From: Candolleomyces eurysporus
Lineage: Eukaryota > Basidiomycota > Agaricomycetes > Agaricales > Psathyrellaceae
Direction: 5' to 3'
Length of the DNA: 64,000 nt
Assembly: GCA_027579435.1 (NCBI GenBank)
Contig: JANBPK010001049.1
Coordinates: forward strand, 1 to 64,000
Shown: positions 1-13,472 of the stretch, one piece after another
How positions within the stretch are numbered: position 1 is the first letter of the stretch
How the letters are laid out: the number at the start of each line of letters is the position of its first letter
Notes under the pieces: generated by a model
Told to the model about the DNA's origin: nothing
The model's database searches: none
The model's input: only the letters and a program-made list of their open reading frames with translations
Made by a program: the position numbers and the translations under genes

Positions 1-1914
1 GAACAGCATTTTCACAAGTACGTCGAGCTTGTTTCATTCGAGTGTCGGTTCTGCCAGCTAATGCTACGAATTATAGCCATGCACCGCACCGGTCTCTAGC
101 ACTCTGGTCGCTGGGTGCAGATGGAGACGTCATTCGCGCAGGCTACGAAAAGGACTGTGGCTACGAGAAACCTCAACTCGTACCTCCGGGCAGGATCACT
201 CGTGATAACTTTACCGAGCATTTGGGCGATGAACGGTATGTCCCTCCAACCTCCTTCAGCTCATTCCAGGTGGTAATCGAGCAACGTCTCAGATACTATC
301 GTGCCTACATGGACTTCTTCGAAGCTTCGTCGAAGGATAACGGCATCAGCCATACTTTGGAGGAGTATCTGTTCTCTCCATCTGCCAACGTCGGCGTGAA
401 AGAAGGTTTATTTGATGAAGACGCTCCCCAGCCACATATGCTTGCCCGGTTCTTTTCTGGGGTTGTTCATCCTCTCATTCATACCGGGTATGGTCTCGAG
501 TTTGGTTTACCTGGTATGATAGCTGAAGGTATGGCTTTTCTCCTCCCTATCCCAGTGTTATCCGTACTTACACTGTTCAGGGCTTGCTCAAACTGCCGTC
601 CACTCAGACGCTCCCATATCTCTGGTACCTGCCCACCTTTTCGACAGTTCAGTGTACAGCACCCTCAGTGGACTCGCCGAGTCTGCCGGCAAAGCTTTAC
701 ACGATGCTCTTGGTAATACCGTATCGAAGCTCGATGCCGCTTTCGAATCAAAAATCCTACACAAGTCTTCTTCCATGGGAGACTTCGGGAAGCAGGCTGA
801 CCTCACTATTCCCTCACGGAAGCCCTACCGCGCTGAAGAGTTTTCTCAGCTCCAAGATCACGTCAAGGGCAAAGATCCTCACGCCCTTGATATTCTGGGT
901 TGGGTTTTAAAGGATGAGCGGTTTGCCACGCCGGTTCCGGACGCTGAGAAGAGAGACGCTGTTGATGAGCGCATTGGCGAGCATGCGGAGACTCTTCTCC
1001 AGTATTCGGGGTTGTGGAAGTTGGATGTGGCGAGGTTGGGTAAGGAGAAGAGGTACCTGGAAGGGAAGATTGAGGAGCTAGCCTTCCTCGTGGCTGTTAT
1101 GTTCGGGATTGGAGGTTGGACAGAGAGAGGAAAGAACGAGGATGGCAGTGACGCAGTGTTCAATGCTGATTTCTTCTTGTGCGTAGAACTCCCTTTCGTT
1201 TGGTGGTAGCGACATTCTCTAACACCTCTTCTAATTTCCCGCTTTAGAATGCACCTGGTCACCTCCTCCGTGTTCATCCCATCCATCTGTGCCTACATCT
1301 CCCCAGCCTCTCAAGCCCGCTTTTTGCGAGCTTACCTGACGAATGCGCTGGCATTGTACGTCTTCCGGGGGTGTCCAGACCTCGACATCGTCGGTTTCCA
1401 AACGATGAAAGAGCTTCAACCCGTCGGACCTCAGCCGCACCCAGACAAAAGCACCCTGCCTTCGCCCGATTCTCAGAAGGCTCTGAACCCGGATCCTTGG
1501 CTCCCCATTATCCAAACGAGCGTCGTACATCCAGACGAACACGTCCCGAAGACTCAACGGTCATTGTCGAATTGGGCCGGGGCATTTGGGACAAGGAGGT
1601 TTTGCTCTGCGAAAAGTCAGAGTCAAAATCATCCTTCGATTAAAGCCGGCGCTGCGAGTGCTGGGCTAGGTATGGGGTGGGGAGCGGAGGGTGCTAAGGG
1701 TAGTAGCACGCTAGGTGGGGAGGAGCCGATCCCCCTTGATTTGGCCGGTGCCGAGTATCTGGATGGGACGGTATTCCTTCGAGCTGCCGAGATTACTGCC
1801 GAGCGGTTGGGGAGGGTTAGGGAAGGAGAACATGCAGAGTTTTGGGATTTCAAGGGCTTTTTTGACAAGGACATTGGGAAGGGTAAGCGGGACTCGAAGA
1901 AGGCGCTTCTGTAA
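1..1914 (+). CDS. Questin-oxidase-like protein, 5' truncated by the window
   Basis: Inferred exons are 1-17 (partial), 77-528, 581-1178 and 1248-1914, all with GT..AG introns. Joined from base 1 they give 578 whole codons including the TAA stop. The reading starts EQHFHNHAPHRSLALWSLGA and contains HPLIHTGYGLEFGLPGM and a DFFLMHLVTSS segment across the last intron. These His-rich blocks are hallmarks of the questin oxidase-like (AflY/DUF4243-type) family. Fungal members include the Baeyer-Villiger-type questin oxidase, but most basidiomycete members have no known substrate. Family membership is recognised by motif memory; the reaction here is not demonstrated. The true N-terminus lies left of the window. 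The GTG at 42 is intronic and is not a start. Confidence 0.85.
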
Positions 1915-2397
1915 CCTGGGTAACTTTTCTAGTTGATATTCTTCGTGTGCTACCATGGCTTTTAGTCTTTTGTAACGATCTAGGATCCTTCTTATGGCGC
2001 AACAATAAATTGAACGCTGAGGGCGTTTTCTCACACGAAGGAACCCATTAACGGGGGACCGGTCCATCGTGGTGTGCATATCCGTCATCCAATTCGTTGT
2101 CACCTTCGTGAACTGTCTCTATCGGCCTCAGCATCGACGATGTGTTTGCAGCCATCTTAAGCGCAGGCTACAAACTCTCCATACCTACCCCGCGTAATGC
2201 TCACGGTCGAGCACGTTGAGCCTTCGCTTTATGTAACGTGAAGTAGTGGCTCGAACGATCAAATCGGTAAAACACCACACCTCAACCTTCAACGTTCAAC
2301 TTGAATCGGACGGGCCTAGGTGCGCATTCTCGTGTTATCGCGCCCAAAGGTAACAATAGGCTTTCCTGCTTCATCAAAACACCATACAGATAAACTA
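1915..2397. other. Intergenic spacer between questin-oxidase-like and F-box genes
   Basis: No coding signal is supported. It holds the 3' end of the upstream gene and the promoter and leader of the F-box gene. No clear TATA element was seen. Confidence 0.5.
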
Positions 2398-4691
2398 ATG
2401 AGCTTTTTATCAGCCGGATTCAACTTGATGGAGTCAACGAACGACGAGTACGCGACAACTCTTGAAACGATCTTCAGGAGTAATGAGCCTCCGCCTGACA
2501 ACCAAAGGCCCAAGATTGTCGAGAGGCTCGATCAGCTCGAGGTCGAGTTTTATCGAAACACTGGTCGAGCGCCCACCAACGAAGACTTCCAGCACCGAGG
2601 CGGCAGCGCCGAGGTCGCGGAACCTGCCAGGAAGTGCCTCGAAGCCATACGAATTCATCGATCTGTGCTCTCATCCATCAGGTTCTTCCCAGAGGAAATT
2701 TTGCAGCGAGTATTCTTGTTCGCTGTGACTTCACTCTGGAGCGACGACGGCGGATGGGACATCTCCAGCAGGAATAGATATTCCTTCTGCGCTGTCTCCA
2801 GACTGTGGAGATTAGCAGGGTTGAGCCACCAGACCATCTGGGCTGACCTTCCCCCCGTGGTCATAGATGATACACAGACTGAAGAACAGCTTCGAAAAAA
2901 CGCCGCTCGTTTGAAGCTGCATCTTTCCAGGGCTGGTGCTGTACCATTGGATGTGTACTGTTCCATCCCGGCCGACATTTGGGACAGATTGAAGACGAAC
3001 CATTGTCGTTGCCAACTGGTTCTAGCTACCCTTCAGCTTCTTACAGATAACTGTCATCGGTGGGAGGCGGTTGACTTGACCCTTCCAATTGATTTTCTGG
3101 TGAATTTACCAGTACAGGGAAAGCTACCGCTCCTTCGAAGTCTGGAGATCCATGTGTCTCAATCTGACCGAGCGCCTCAGCCAGACTTCAATGGGAACGA
3201 AGTCCATGTCAATTGCTTCTCTGAAGCTCCTCAACTGCGAGAATTGCGACTCATCGAACCCTTGGCGCGCCGGAGGTCTCCCAGAATCTTCAGAATCGAC
3301 ATCCCGTGGTCACAACTGCAGGTGTTCGTAACTTATTCAAAATCCCTGAATGCGTGGTGTGAAGATTTGTTTGCGGCCAGGCCCGTTCAATTGCGAACAC
3401 TGAGCTGCACCTGCAGCCCGTTCCGCGCACTCCCACCGATGAAGACCATGACCCTCTCAAAGCTGACAACCTTGCACCTCGGTATTGACCACCCTCCAAC
3501 CTTTCTAGTATCATGTTTGGACCTCATGACCCTCCCCTCCCTAACGGCTCTCCATATCTCCGCGGCACCTGATCGATCGTCAAGAGCGTTGACCGGTGCT
3601 CTCAAGGAAATGCTGGGCCGATCGGGATGCTCTTTGCAACGTCTCGAAGCCATCGACTCCGATGTGCTGGATATAGGCAGCAGCGATTTCTTCGACATTC
3701 TCTCTTTATCTCCCAACCTCTCCCACCTGGGGCTCCACTCCGTTGACATGAAGTTCCTACATGAATTGATCCTGGAACCCGTCACAGTGCCCCAGCCGAG
3801 TCCGAGTCTCCTTTCGACGCTGAAGACGCTGGACATCCGATGGCTACCGCGCGGTTTCACTGAAAGCAGCGTCAGGGAGGTTTTCCCTGTTCTTTTGCGA
3901 GTAATTTCGTCGAGAACATTGGGTCTCGATGCCGAAGATACCCCTTGCAGCGCACTCGAGGATGTCAAGCTATTGTGCATCAGGCGACGAGCCGACACTT
4001 CGATACTCTCCAGTATGAGGCAAAACCAGGTCACGACCCAGATGGAAATAGGAAAAGATATCTCCGCCGGTGCCTCCCTCCGCCCTTTAGCTGAACTATA
4101 CGATCTGGCCTCAAAGTTTGAAGCGGGCTTTTGCAATCGGAGATACCAGCGCATCCGATACAATCCTCCCCCGCCGGATGTAGATGAGTACCAATGGCTG
4201 TGGCGAAATTTCGACAAAGAGATTCAAGAGTTGGAGAGCATCGACTTGAGTCAATACGCAAATACTGATGCCTTAATCGTACGTGTTGCATTTATCTATG
4301 AATATGGCGTTAACCCAGCGTGGCATTTTTTCAATCTATAGTTGTGGGACGTACCAGGAATGCTACGGTACTTTATCGAGTCGACGGAAGGTCAGAGTGG
4401 TCAAGCTACAAAGATAGATTCCGTCAAAGAGCGCGCCGCGGAACTCCTGGGCAAGTGGAGGCCTTTCTTGTTGAGAGACGCCCGCAAATTGTCGGTCTGC
4501 TGGAGGATCATCTCATCGGACCCGGGCAACGACATTGCACAATTTCACTTTCTCTCAAAATCTCGAGGTGAGTTCCATCTAGCTCCGTCGTTCTTGAATT
4601 TGCATAAACCCGGTTTCTGGCAATAGGCGACGAAGAGATCTGGCAAAACATTACGAACCCCATACTTCGCTTAGAGGCATGGTACGAGTAA
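2398..4691 (+). CDS. F-box protein with leucine-rich C-terminal region
   Basis: Three exons (2398-4278, 4342-4567, 4627-4691) total 724 codons, predicting 723 residues. ATG 2398 is the first in-frame ATG after an upstream stretch with no good start; ATG 2428 is an alternative. About 95-150 residues in, the segment FFPEEILQRVFLFAV followed by FCAVSRLWRLAGLSHQTIW matches the F-box pattern common in agaricomycetes (LP-x-EIL...VCR-x-WR). The rest has irregular Leu-rich stretches (PQLRELRLIEPL, SPNLSHLGLHSVD) that resemble degenerate LRRs. F-box proteins are substrate receptors of SCF ubiquitin ligases, and these genes are greatly expanded in mushroom genomes. No substrate can be inferred. Confidence 0.8.
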
Positions 4692-5186
4692 AAACATGGG
4701 AGAAACATTGGTTAGTTAGGTGCACACCGTGTTCAATTCGGTTTATCTGGAATATGCTCGATTTTTAATCTTTAGTGGTCAGCGGTCAGGAAGATAGTCA
4801 GGACCACCCTACGTATACCTTCTTGACGACTTCTGAGGTCAAAAAACACTAAATCGCGGCAAAAGAGAGGATCTCGCCCTGGAAACTAGACCGGTGACCG
4901 GCCGGACAATGAGGATAGGGGGTGGCAAGAATCCTCGGAGCTCGCTTGCGCTCATAGAGCGACGGTCACCGGTCCAAGGGAGAACGGCGAGCGCAACAAG
5001 TGGCATACGCCCCAAACCAGATACTAAGATAAATCATTGAATCTTCATGCCATCACGTCCGAGGGACCAGTGAACCGCCAGTAGAATTAAATTACATCTT
5101 AGCCCAAACAACACAGTATATGCTCGTCCAAAACAAAAAGAGAGGAAAAAGAGGAATACAGTAGTGTCCATCAATGTCGCACCAGT
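4692..5186. other. Convergent intergenic spacer
   Basis: Lies between the 3' ends of the F-box gene (+) and the sulfhydrylase gene (-). Nothing coding is supported. It should contain both poly(A) regions. Confidence 0.5.
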
Positions 5187-8066
<2,880 letters not shown>

Positions 8067-9962
8067 ATGACGAAGCCACTCCTCCCTTCAATTTCCACAC
8101 TTCTTCGATCCCCCCGCTCCTGGCTTCAGGAAACCATGGAAAACACGCAGCAAGCTTCCAAAGAATTCCTCAAGTTCCGCAAGCATTCTAGTACAAGCCC
8201 GCGTCCGGGAGATGAAGCATATACCACTTTCGCTCGTTGTGTGGCTCCCGGGTTTCCGGAAGTAACGAAAGATGGACGCGTGCTTGACCGAAGGTAGGTC
8301 CTTCATGGGTTACCCACATTCCTCCCATGCTTCCCCGGTGCTAACGTGTTGCACTCAGCCGCGTGATATACGAAAGTTTAGGCGAAATCTACGGAGACCA
8401 GCTAGACGAAGAGTAAGTCCAGTCGGTTCTATCAATGAAGCGTTCAGACTAAACCCGTTATCTCCTTAGATCGTACCACTTCGATCGCGAGTCTTCCACA
8501 AGGGCCTCATTTCATATCGATGCCAATGGAAACACCAAGACCTCCACTAACCCATCGACATCGACTCCTCCCACTCGTGCTGGACCGTCTTCCGCAACCA
8601 ACGATAGCCATTCATCGGATCTTCACGCCTATTCAGCAAGTGTTCCTATTCAACCTACCGCAGGCCCCTCTAGATTAGGCAACGCAGCCAATGGGTCCTC
8701 GGGGCCCGCAGTCCCTCATGGCAGGCCTCTTCGACGGGAGAACGCGGTTGTCTTCGACCATGAAGTGAGCCCAAGACAGGCCAAACCTCTGAAACGCGAG
8801 GGAGCTGTGTACATAACCCCCGAGATGTCACTCCCTATTCAACCCACCGCAGGCCCCTCCAGGTTAGGCAACGCAGTCAATGGCTCCTCGGGGACCGCAG
8901 TCCCCCACGGTCGGCCTCTTCGACGAGAGAACGCGGTAATCATCGACCGCGAAACAGGCACAAGACAACCTAAACCCCTGAAGCGGGAGGGAGCTGTGTA
9001 CATCGGGCCTGACTTTACCGTAGAAACGTCACCAGTCAGCAGCGGTGCTCGTTTTAGTGCCCCAGGATCCCCACTTGATGTTTGTGCGTACTATTCCTCG
9101 CTATTCCTTTTGTTTGCCGGCGTTCCTGACTCTTCTGTCGCATTTTCTTGTAGATTCAGAGCGGAACCAAAGATTCTCCGCTACCCTCAACTTGAATGCC
9201 GAGTCACTCGAGGTACATCGAAGGCTTTGTAACAATGCTATCGCCGCTACGGGCTCGCTTCATCTCGCACCTTTCGCTCGCGAGGCAGCTCCGTCCCCCG
9301 ACGTATACTCTGACATCCCTTCTTCTCCTCTGACGCCTCTATCCTCTGATTACCCTTCTCCCGCGGCTTCTCCTGCTCCTACAGGCTCTGGAAAAGGTAA
9401 GAAGCGTGCTCGAGACGAAGGTGAAGTCGACGATGCCAATGGTTCTGGCAACCAACCCATCACTTCGGATGGGAACCCCCGTCCCACCAGGAAGGCCAAG
9501 CGCACCCATACCAATGACACCACCACCGATCGTAAAGGCAAGAAACGTGCTCGCGAAGAAGATGAAGTCGATGAATCTCAGGCCGCCGATGCAGACTTGC
9601 AGGGTTCCCCAAGCAAGAGGATGAAGCCTTGCACTATCATCATTCCTCCGCGCACGGTGTCGACTCCCAAACGGGAAGTCATGTCCATCTCGCACCTCTG
9701 TGGACTTGAGGCTGGACCCTCTGGACTTGCTGCTGCTGGTAGTACCACTACCCTTCCTCGGGCTCCTCCTGCTGCGGCTCCCGCTGTTGCTGTTTCTGTT
9801 GCGACCACTCGACCAGCTGGTGATTGTATCGCTCGAAGGACGCGTTCTGCTTTCCCCATGGCTGCTGCTCCGGCTGCGACTGATACCTCTGGTGGCTCTG
9901 TCTGCTGGGTCTCAGGCTCCCCAGACTCCTGCTGTACGGGCTACTCGCGATACCAAGTCTAG
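8067..9962 (+). CDS. Low-complexity protein with two 63-residue tandem repeats
   Basis: Exons 8067-8293, 8359-8412, 8470-9083 and 9154-9962 give 568 codons. I do not recognise a family. The N-terminal third (STLLRSPRSWLQETME..., then RVIYESLGEIYGDQLDEE) is the least repetitive. Residues around 150-300 hold two copies of a 189-nt repeat (first unit from about 8645, second from about 8834) whose hallmarks are PIQPTAGPSRLGN, HGRPLRRENAV and KPLKREGAVYI. The C-terminal half is Ser/Pro/Lys-rich with two KGKKRARxEDEV-like basic patches, suggesting a nuclear disordered protein (inference). Another frame stays open to 10053 and ends in a Lys/Gly-rich tail (KGKGKGKGGSKGNGKGKAK), so a missed intron or an indel near 9800-9910 could change the C-terminus. 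Confidence 0.6.
8645..9022 (+). repeat. Two-copy 189-bp in-frame tandem repeat
   Basis: The segment starting at 8645 (cctattcaacctaccgcagg) recurs at 8834 with about 10% substitutions and the same reading frame. The repeat continues to the GAVYI codons near 9000. Equal spacing of both hallmark blocks shows a clean 63-codon duplication. Confidence 0.85.
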
Positions 9963-10053
9963 GAAGAAGGCTGATAACAAAAATGACGATAGCAAGGGCA
10001 AGGGCAAAGGCAAGGGTGGCAGCAAAGGCAACGGAAAGGGCAAAGCGAAGTAA

Positions 10054-11240
10054 AACATGAGCGTTCGTCTGAATTGATTTCGGTTTTGTTCGTTCATTCT
10101 CAGTCTCTTGGTTCCCTCTCCTCATCACCTCTCTCAATCCCCTCTATTAGTTCTGTTTCTTCTCGTCCCCCTCCTCTGGCTTGTGTACTTTCGCCTAATT
10201 TAGGGATGTCTATATAGGACATTCCGCGATTTCGGACACCGTCCTGTTCATTCACATTCTATCCACTTTCTTCCTATTCACTCACACTCCGTTCTCGTGA
10301 CTTGCAATTCATATTATTCTGTTCGCGTACCTTCTACTTGCTTTCATCTTACTTACCTCTACATTCTATTCACCCCTATCCTATCCGCTTTGGACCCTTG
10401 GCTCTCCTTGTCGCTATCTATTATGTTTTTCCCCTCTTCTTTTTGTTCTACGGTCGAATTAGTCGGTGCTCGATTCAGCGACTATTTCCCTTTTGCGCCT
10501 TCTTCCACATTTGCCTGGCTCCATGCTCTACTTACATCCTATCATTGTATCCCATTTCTGCTGTTTTTTCTTCAATATATTTCCGCTTCGGCGCATTCCT
10601 CTGCTCCCATCCTTTGTCGAGCTGACTGGAGAACTGAGATTTGTGGTCACCATCATGGCCCAACCAACTGTTGAAGTCATGTTTTTTTGCCAGTGACTGG
10701 TATCGTAATCTCCTGCTGCTGTTGGTTGCAGGAAATGTCAGAATTCGGAGAAAACACAAGTCTCGAAAAGCAGAGGTGAAGTTCGACTTGCCGCATCGTC
10801 GGTGCCGTGGACCGTAGGCTGGCCTTTGCGCTTCAAAGCTTCAGGTCGTTTCTTGGGAGAACGAACCATTGGAAGTATGTCCTCTCCGATCATTCAAAGT
10901 CGGGCACAATATTCTAACTCTGGGTATCAGGATTACATCCCTTCTCCGAAACTTTGGCCCCTCTGTCAATCCGTCGACCTTGAAGATGTCGGCCTCACCA
11001 TCTTCTATAACCCCTCCAAAAAGGACTTCCTTGACCAGGGTGCCTATACATTTTACCTTGCCCCCTTCGGAAGCTCAGCCGACGGCTGCTTAACCTCAAA
11101 GAGCGGCAACACCAGCTCGCGATCGTCGTAGAAATCATGACTTTCAAGTGACTGGAACCATCGTAGCCGCCTGATGTTGGTTCCTGGAAATGGAGGTATT
11201 CGCATCAAGCGCGATGGCAGAACAGCCGCAGAGCTGAATT
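10054..11240. other. Intergenic, pyrimidine-rich, no supported gene
   Basis: The stretch 10160-10640 is strongly T/C-rich with overlapping short ORFs in several frames, typical of non-coding DNA. The short ORF at 10802-11131 has no recognisable feature. Confidence 0.4.
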
Positions 11241-12060
11241 TTATCTCTCCTGACTTGAGAGGCGCTTGACCAAGCTTTTGAGCTGGTCGTTCACCATTTC
11301 ATCGATGATTGTGGAAAGCCATAGGTAGAGGTCGATACGAGCTTCTGACTGTAAGGCTTGCTGCGGCAAGGAACTTGGTCGAGATCGGAATGACAGGTTA
11401 GGAAGCAAAATAACTCTTGGAGGACAGTCAAATTTCTCCTTGCGTATTGACTCTGAGCAGAGGCTGTAGAGGCGTGGCACATGGCGGTGAAACGAGGGCC
11501 GGAGCGAGGACACGCAGGAGGAATATTCTCGTCTCCGGATCACAGCCGGACCGCATGGTGCTCCAGACGAGCAGCGGAACCTGTCTCTGCACCTGGAGGC
11601 ATCGCTGCTCTACTCACCCAGGTCAAGCCTCCCTTCCCCTTGGTCGGATGCCGTGCTCCGGTATAAACAGTCTTTTCCTATCGTTCCAGGCACCTGCAAA
11701 ACTGGGGCACCACGCAAGCGTTTCCGCCGGTTCCTTACCATAGCTGTGCCCCGAGGCGTCCGATTTGCAGATTTTCAGCCACGCTCCACGACTTGGCCGC
11801 CCTCGTTCATCTCGCTCAGGTGCAGGACGGAAGCTAGCTGGTGATACAAGGCCGACGCCGACTCTGTGAGCTGCTTTCCGTGACGGATTTCATCGTCCAG
11901 GCGTGAGTGCTCCATATGGTTTTTACATCGACGAGGGCGATCCTGAGAGACCTGGACCAACAGGACTTCTGAACAGTAGCGCGTTAGAGGCAAGATCTCG
12001 AGGGCCTTGATCCCCTCGTCGATCTTCGGGATACCGTTGTTTCCCTTCAGGCGTGGCATA
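11241..12060 (-). CDS. Possible uncharacterised gene, exon structure unresolved
   Basis: Two minus-strand stretches look coding. One is the C-terminal block IDLYLWLSTIIDEMVNDQ followed by a Lys-rich end that stops at 11241. The other is an upstream block near 11775-12060 (RLDDEIRHGKQLTESASALY, LASVLHLSEMNEGG). Both read as helical, charged, non-repetitive protein. I could not place introns joining them, and no family is recognised. The region abuts the fungalysin remnant on the opposite strand. Confidence 0.25.
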
Positions 12061-12099
12061 CATCCGGCACAACCGTCACTGTGCAAGTCCATTCCTTTT

Positions 12100-12760
12100 T
12101 CCATTTTCACTCTCATTCTGAGTGCAAAATCGCTCACAGGTATCTACTTCGACAGAGGAAACACCGTTGTCGCGTGCAGGACCTGGAAAAGCACCATCAC
12201 CTCCCAGTCTTGCTCCGGCCTCATCTTCGACTACTACGGCTACAACGCCTTCGATTGCCCTCAACATCAACGCTGCAAGGACTCACACGTTGTATACATC
12301 GATACTACCCACAATATTGGCTACCAGTATGTGTTCACCGAGGCTATCTCAACTTCCAGATCAACAACTTCGGAACAGTGGAAGTGGGAACGAGAGTGCA
12401 GGACAGCTCCTGGACCAACAATGCTGATTTGGCTATGCTCCCCGGGTTTGCCTTTTTTNCTTTTCGCTGTGGAATTTTCGATGTAGATAGTCACATGCCT
12501 TTTCTCTTTCTAGTCATCAATCGGAGCTTGCTGCATGCACAATCGGACCGGCACCACTGGAGTAGATTGCCCACCCATTTCGTTCTCTGCGCTGATTTTT
12601 CCGTGTGTAGCACAAGAGCGGTTGCTCATTGGGCAACGATAGCACGACCTTACTCACAATGTCGCCAACCACTGGGTGGACCTACCGGCCAGTGCACGCA
12701 GAGACTGAAGCGCGAGGAATTCGTGAGGTTAGGTCTGACACCTTGGACAAGGGAGTCATT
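12100..12760 (+). pseudogene. Fungalysin (M36) metalloprotease remnant, copy A
   Basis: Fragments in shifting frames match landmarks of fungalysin-type extracellular metalloproteases. They include a segment corresponding to the family's YxYGFTEA..FNFQxNNFG block, here around 12320-12400, and HDLTH at 12643-12657, where the zinc motif HExxH would be. A GGPTGQCTQ block follows in another frame. No single frame spans it, introns are not recoverable, and a base is undetermined at 12459. The zinc motif has E changed to D. It occupies the same place upstream of NACHT-A as the copy-B remnant does upstream of NACHT-B. Only about the catalytic half is detectable. Confidence 0.6.
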
Positions 12761-13472
12761 ACACCGGTTCAGTCGCTATCTCGTTGTTGATGTGACCTTT
12801 CGCAGTTTCGCAGACCTCCTTGCCGGCTACGACACCAACAACCCCAACCTACTCGAGCAAGGCCCTCCCCGACGTGCACCACCACCGACCCTCCCTCTGC
12901 TACTCGAGCACTGCTGGCTGTCCGTGTTTGATGAAGCTACTCTTTGATAGGCCACGGCGGGACGTACCCCGCAATCGTATCCTGCAATCGTCAGACAGTA
13001 CGGGCTCTCCCCTTCTGCGTCACCAAACGCATGGTGATTGGCGTGAATGCAAGGAAACCTTGTCCATGATTCTTCGGCCACTTCTGGATGCCAAAGGGCG
13101 TATGGGTGGAGCGTCGAGGGCTTTTCGTCTTGCAGCCCCTTCGATCGGTCACGAGTGAGGAGAATGAACAAATGACTCGACTTAACGATATATGTATTCT
13201 TACAAGCCTTTATTTCAATGTATTTTACGTTGTATTTTCCGCACAATGACAATGATCCCATTCGTTTCCCGCTTGTCCCCGGGCCGTTGCCCAGAAATCC
13301 GTCCCTCTTGCGATTTAAGCGCCCAGCTCACGGGACTGCGAGCGGGCCGAGCCGTCACATGTCATGCACTGCATTTGATGATCGATGAGGCGGCCTCATT
13401 CCTTGAACCGCTACTATCACCTGGACTACCATCCATTGCGATTCAACACAACTTTTTCAACAAGCAGCAACT
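12760..13472. other. Spacer and promoter of NACHT-A
   Basis: No coding region is supported. The last 150 bp (about 13320-13470) resemble the sequence before NACHT-B (about 36770-36925), including the shared run ccttgaaccgctacyatcac, so the promoter was duplicated with the gene. Confidence 0.5.

Noticed and set aside
42..716. A protein starting at 42 and running to 716
   Set aside because: It begins at a GTG inside an intron and reads through a second intron; the spliced model fits the family.
10297..10696. Overlapping hydrophobic plus-strand ORFs
   Set aside because: Three frames are open at once in a T/C-rich tract, typical of composition rather than coding.
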